From the NCBI GenBank assembly GCA_043802345.1, contig JAZDLC010000463.1:1-18573 (forward strand): a stretch of 18,573 nucleotides of DNA, in the 5' to 3' direction. This DNA comes from JAZDLC01 sp043802345 (lineage in GTDB: Bacteria > Planctomycetota > B15-G4 > JADJEK01). The position numbers were made by a program, and so were the translations under genes. Each line of letters starts with the position of its first letter. The first letter of the stretch is position 1. The notes under the pieces were generated by a model that did not search any database, had not been told where the DNA came from, and worked only from the letters and a program-made list of their open reading frames with translations. Shown here piece after piece: positions 16,780 to 18,573 of the stretch.

Positions 16780-16787
16780 AAACTGAA

Positions 16788-17415
16788 ATGACACGCTACG
16801 GAATGGTCATCGACCTCAAGCGCTGCTACGGCTGCTTCGCCTGCGTCATGGCATGCAAGGCCAAGAACCACACCCCCCCCGGGGTGTTCTGGGCGAGGCT
16901 CTTGAAGGGAGAGACCGGAGAGTACCCGAACACCGTTCGGCAGGCGCTCCCGGTCCTCTGCTTCCAGTGCGAGGAGCCTTCATGCCTCACGGTCTGCCCG
17001 ACCGGCGCGACGGTCCAGCACGAAGACGGCATCGTGACCGTCGACAAGGAGAAGTGCATCGGCTGCAACTACTGCAAGATGGCCTGTCCTTACGGCGCGC
17101 GCTACATGGTCGAGGAGTACAAGAGCTACTTCCCCGAAGGTGTCCCCGGAAACGGAATACGAGGCGTTCGTCAAGCAGCTCTGGGAGGAGAAGTCGGGTT
17201 GCGGCGTCTCCACGAAGTGCGACTTCTGCAGGGACCGGCTGGCCGAAGGCGACCTTCCTTCGTGCGTCAAGGCCTGCCCGGCCAACGCGAGGATCTTCGG
17301 GGACCTGGACGATCCCTACTGTGAGGCATCGCAGTTGATCAAGACGATGCGGGGCTTCGTCCTTCAGCCCGAGCTCGGCAACAAACCCAAGGTGTACTAC
17401 CTGCCACCGAGGTAG
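16788..17415 (+). CDS. Four-cluster ferredoxin-like electron-transfer subunit (PsrB/NrfC type), frameshifted
   Basis: This subunit relays electrons between the molybdopterin subunit and the membrane anchor. Read across one lesion it is about 209 residues, normal for the family, and carries all sixteen cluster cysteines: CYGCFACVMACK, CFQCEEPSCLTVCP, CIGCNYCKMACP, and, after the break, CDFCRD with SCVKACP. The frame changes at 17138-17145: YFPEGV in the first frame continues as SPETEYEAFVKQLW one base out (one base missing). Translated as given, the first frame runs to 17324 and loses the last cysteine block. The rest can only be made from an internal GTG at 17140. Because the sequence after the break is so well conserved, a sequencing or assembly error is likelier than true decay. 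It lacks any signal peptide, in line with the catalytic subunit. Confidence 0.85.
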
Positions 17416-17421
17416 TCTCGA

Positions 17422-17433
17422 GGTCGCGAGACC
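17422..17433 (+). promoter_or_regulatory. Small GNRA-type hairpin between Fe-S and anchor genes
   Basis: GGTC-GCGA-GACC forms a 4-bp stem with a GNRA tetraloop in the 39-nt gap between the genes. An alternative pairing TCTCG/CGAGA (17416-17431) excludes it. It might protect or punctuate the mRNA to set subunit ratios, but so short a stem can arise by chance. Confidence 0.25.
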
Positions 17434-17454
17434 GAACTGGATTCGGGAGATAAC

Positions 17455-18438
17455 ATGGACATTCTCAAGAAACGCGAGTTTCAGACAAGCTGGCTTGGAT
17501 CGGTGGCAGCCTACCTCTTCCTCGGAGGTCTCGGCGCGGGCGCCTACGTCGTCGCCGCCACGGCCTCGCTCCTGGGTGATGACTGGGCGCCGGTCACCAA
17601 CGCAGGCCTGACCATCAGCTTCCCGCTGGTGATCACCGGGCTGATCTTCCTACTGGCCCACCTGGGCTCGCCCAAACGGGCTCACCGCTCGGCGGCAAGG
17701 CTGGGATCCTCCTGGATTTCACGTGGAGTCGTGATCATCAGCATCTTCATGGCGCTCTCGGTGATCCACTTCCTGGGCCAGGTGACCCCGCTCGGATTCG
17801 TGGCGGATGCCGCGGAAGGGAGCGCGCTGAAGGTGGTGCTGCCAATCGCCGGCATCATCTTCGGACTCCTGGTGACGCTGTACACAGGCGCCCTGCTGAG
17901 CGCCTCCAAGGGCTTCCCGCTCTGGCGGACCGGAGTCCTGCCGGTGCTCTTCATGGTTTCGGCGCTCTTCACCGGGCTGCTCGGGACGATGATCGCCGTC
18001 GCCATCGTCGGGGCTTCCAAGATCACCGTGATGCAGTTCCAGGATCTCGCTCTGGCCGGAGCCGGGCTGGCCCTGGTTGAACTGCTGGTGATCTTCTTCT
18101 TCCTGCACACCGCCTATCGCACAACTGACTCCCGTGAGGGGGCGGAGAGCATGGCAACGAGCCCGATCTTCATCTTCGGTGACCTGCTCATGGGACTGCT
18201 GGTTCCCATGATCGTCCTGCTGATGATGTACTTCAAGATGGGCGCGGCATCGACCACGGCGCTCGCCGCCACCGGAGCCGTCGCCGGCGTGCTCGGCCTG
18301 ATCGGAGGCTTCCTCCTCCGCTTCTCCGTCCTCTCGGCGGGGAAGCAGATCAGCCTGGAAGCCAGCGGCTTCACCTTCCGCTCACCCGCGACCGCTCCCA
18401 CACTGAAGACACCAATCGGGAGGCTTCCTCCCCAGTAG
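17455..18438 (+). CDS. NrfD/PsrC-type quinone-linked membrane anchor subunit
   Basis: A 327-residue integral membrane protein that binds quinone or quinol and docks the Fe-S and molybdopterin subunits. About eight transmembrane helices are visible, near residues 15-41, 49-71, 88-110, 125-149, 157-186, 195-220, 236-259 and 267-293. The NrfD family pattern is clear in the opening YLFLGGLGAGAYVVA, then FLLAHLGSPKRAHR and SSWISRGV. The C-terminal 30 residues are polar and Pro-rich. ATG 17455 has GGGAGA about 4-5 nt upstream. It is the last gene of the operon, and a strong terminator follows 22 nt after its stop. Whether electrons flow to or from the quinone pool is not decided by sequence. Confidence 0.9.
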   Translation: MDILKKREFQTSWLGSVAAYLFLGGLGAGAYVVAATASLLGDDWAPVTNAGLTISFPLVITGLIFLLAHLGSPKRAHRSAARLGSSWISRGVVIISIFMALSVIHFLGQVTPLGFVADAAEGSALKVVLPIAGIIFGLLVTLYTGALLSASKGFPLWRTGVLPVLFMVSALFTGLLGTMIAVAIVGASKITVMQFQDLALAGAGLALVELLVIFFFLHTAYRTTDSREGAESMATSPIFIFGDLLMGLLVPMIVLLMMYFKMGAASTTALAATGAVAGVLGLIGGFLLRFSVLSAGKQISLEASGFTFRSPATAPTLKTPIGRLPPQ

Positions 18439-18460
18439 GAACGACAGGACCTACCTCTTG

Positions 18461-18505
18461 AAAGAACACCCCCCGACTCGTGCGGCGGGGTGTTCTTTTC
18501 TTTTC
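18461..18505 (+). terminator. Rho-independent terminator of the molybdoenzyme operon
   Basis: A 12-bp perfect stem (AAAGAACACCCC at 18461-18472 paired with GGGGTGTTCTTT at 18487-18498) encloses a 14-nt loop and is followed by a T-rich tract ending about 18505. The A-rich start of the stem could also let it work on the minus strand for a gene lying beyond the window. Confidence 0.92.
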
Positions 18506-18573
18506 GGGGCGTCACCATCCCGCCCGAGCGGAGATCAGTGATCAGGTGATCGGGGGCTTGGGAGGGCCGGTCT
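18506..18573. other. Gene-free end of window with clustered GATC sites
   Basis: No gene is visible in the last 68 bp. Three GATC sites lie within 19 bp (18533, 18540, 18548), one inside the palindrome TGATCA. This may be a methylation or operator site of a gene beyond the window, or chance. Confidence 0.3.

Overview
This GC-rich (clearly above 60% G+C) window holds about ten protein genes and no RNA genes, insertion sequences or CRISPR arrays. The mix suggests an uncultured, free-living, high-GC Gram-negative-type bacterium: a long anchored protein of stacked carboxypeptidase-regulatory-like domains, TPR proteins, a cytoplasmic-type molybdoenzyme and a sulfide:quinone oxidoreductase-like flavoprotein. 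Lineages such as Acidobacteriota, Eisenbacteria or Planctomycetota would fit. This is a low-confidence inference from gene content; no phylogenetic marker is present.

Layout. 1-290 carries no gene but has a hexanucleotide tandem repeat. Everything from 291 to 12630 lies on the minus strand; everything from 12841 to 18438 lies on the plus strand. The two blocks diverge from a 210-bp intergenic region. The plus block ends in a clear Rho-independent terminator.

The minus block, in transcription order, is glycogen phosphorylase, a TPR protein, a PqqD-like protein, an ATP-grasp ligase, a TPR protein joined to a degenerate ATP-grasp C-lobe, a PLP-dependent fold-III decarboxylase (LysA/BtrK type), and one protein that joins a whole urea-transporter domain to a whole Sir2 deacylase domain. 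Gaps are 0-3 nt or the genes overlap, except for about 40 nt after the phosphorylase, so this looks like one operon. A separate gene for the multi-domain anchored protein follows. PqqD + ATP-grasp + PLP decarboxylase resembles a system that handles peptide- or carrier-bound amino acids. The decarboxylase also starts with a YxxPxL-type segment like RRE-binding leader peptides. I know of no described pathway with this gene set.

Three genes of this cluster are broken in the sequence as given, by three frameshifts and two in-frame stops. Reading across each break restores family-typical sequence. This is either a decaying cluster or locally poor sequence.

The plus block is respiratory: an SQR-like flavoprotein, then a three-gene complex (molybdopterin catalytic subunit without a Tat signal, a four-cluster ferredoxin-like subunit with one frameshift, and an NrfD/PsrC-type membrane anchor). 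Together they probably pass electrons between a sulfur or other inorganic substrate and the quinone pool. The substrate cannot be fixed from sequence alone.
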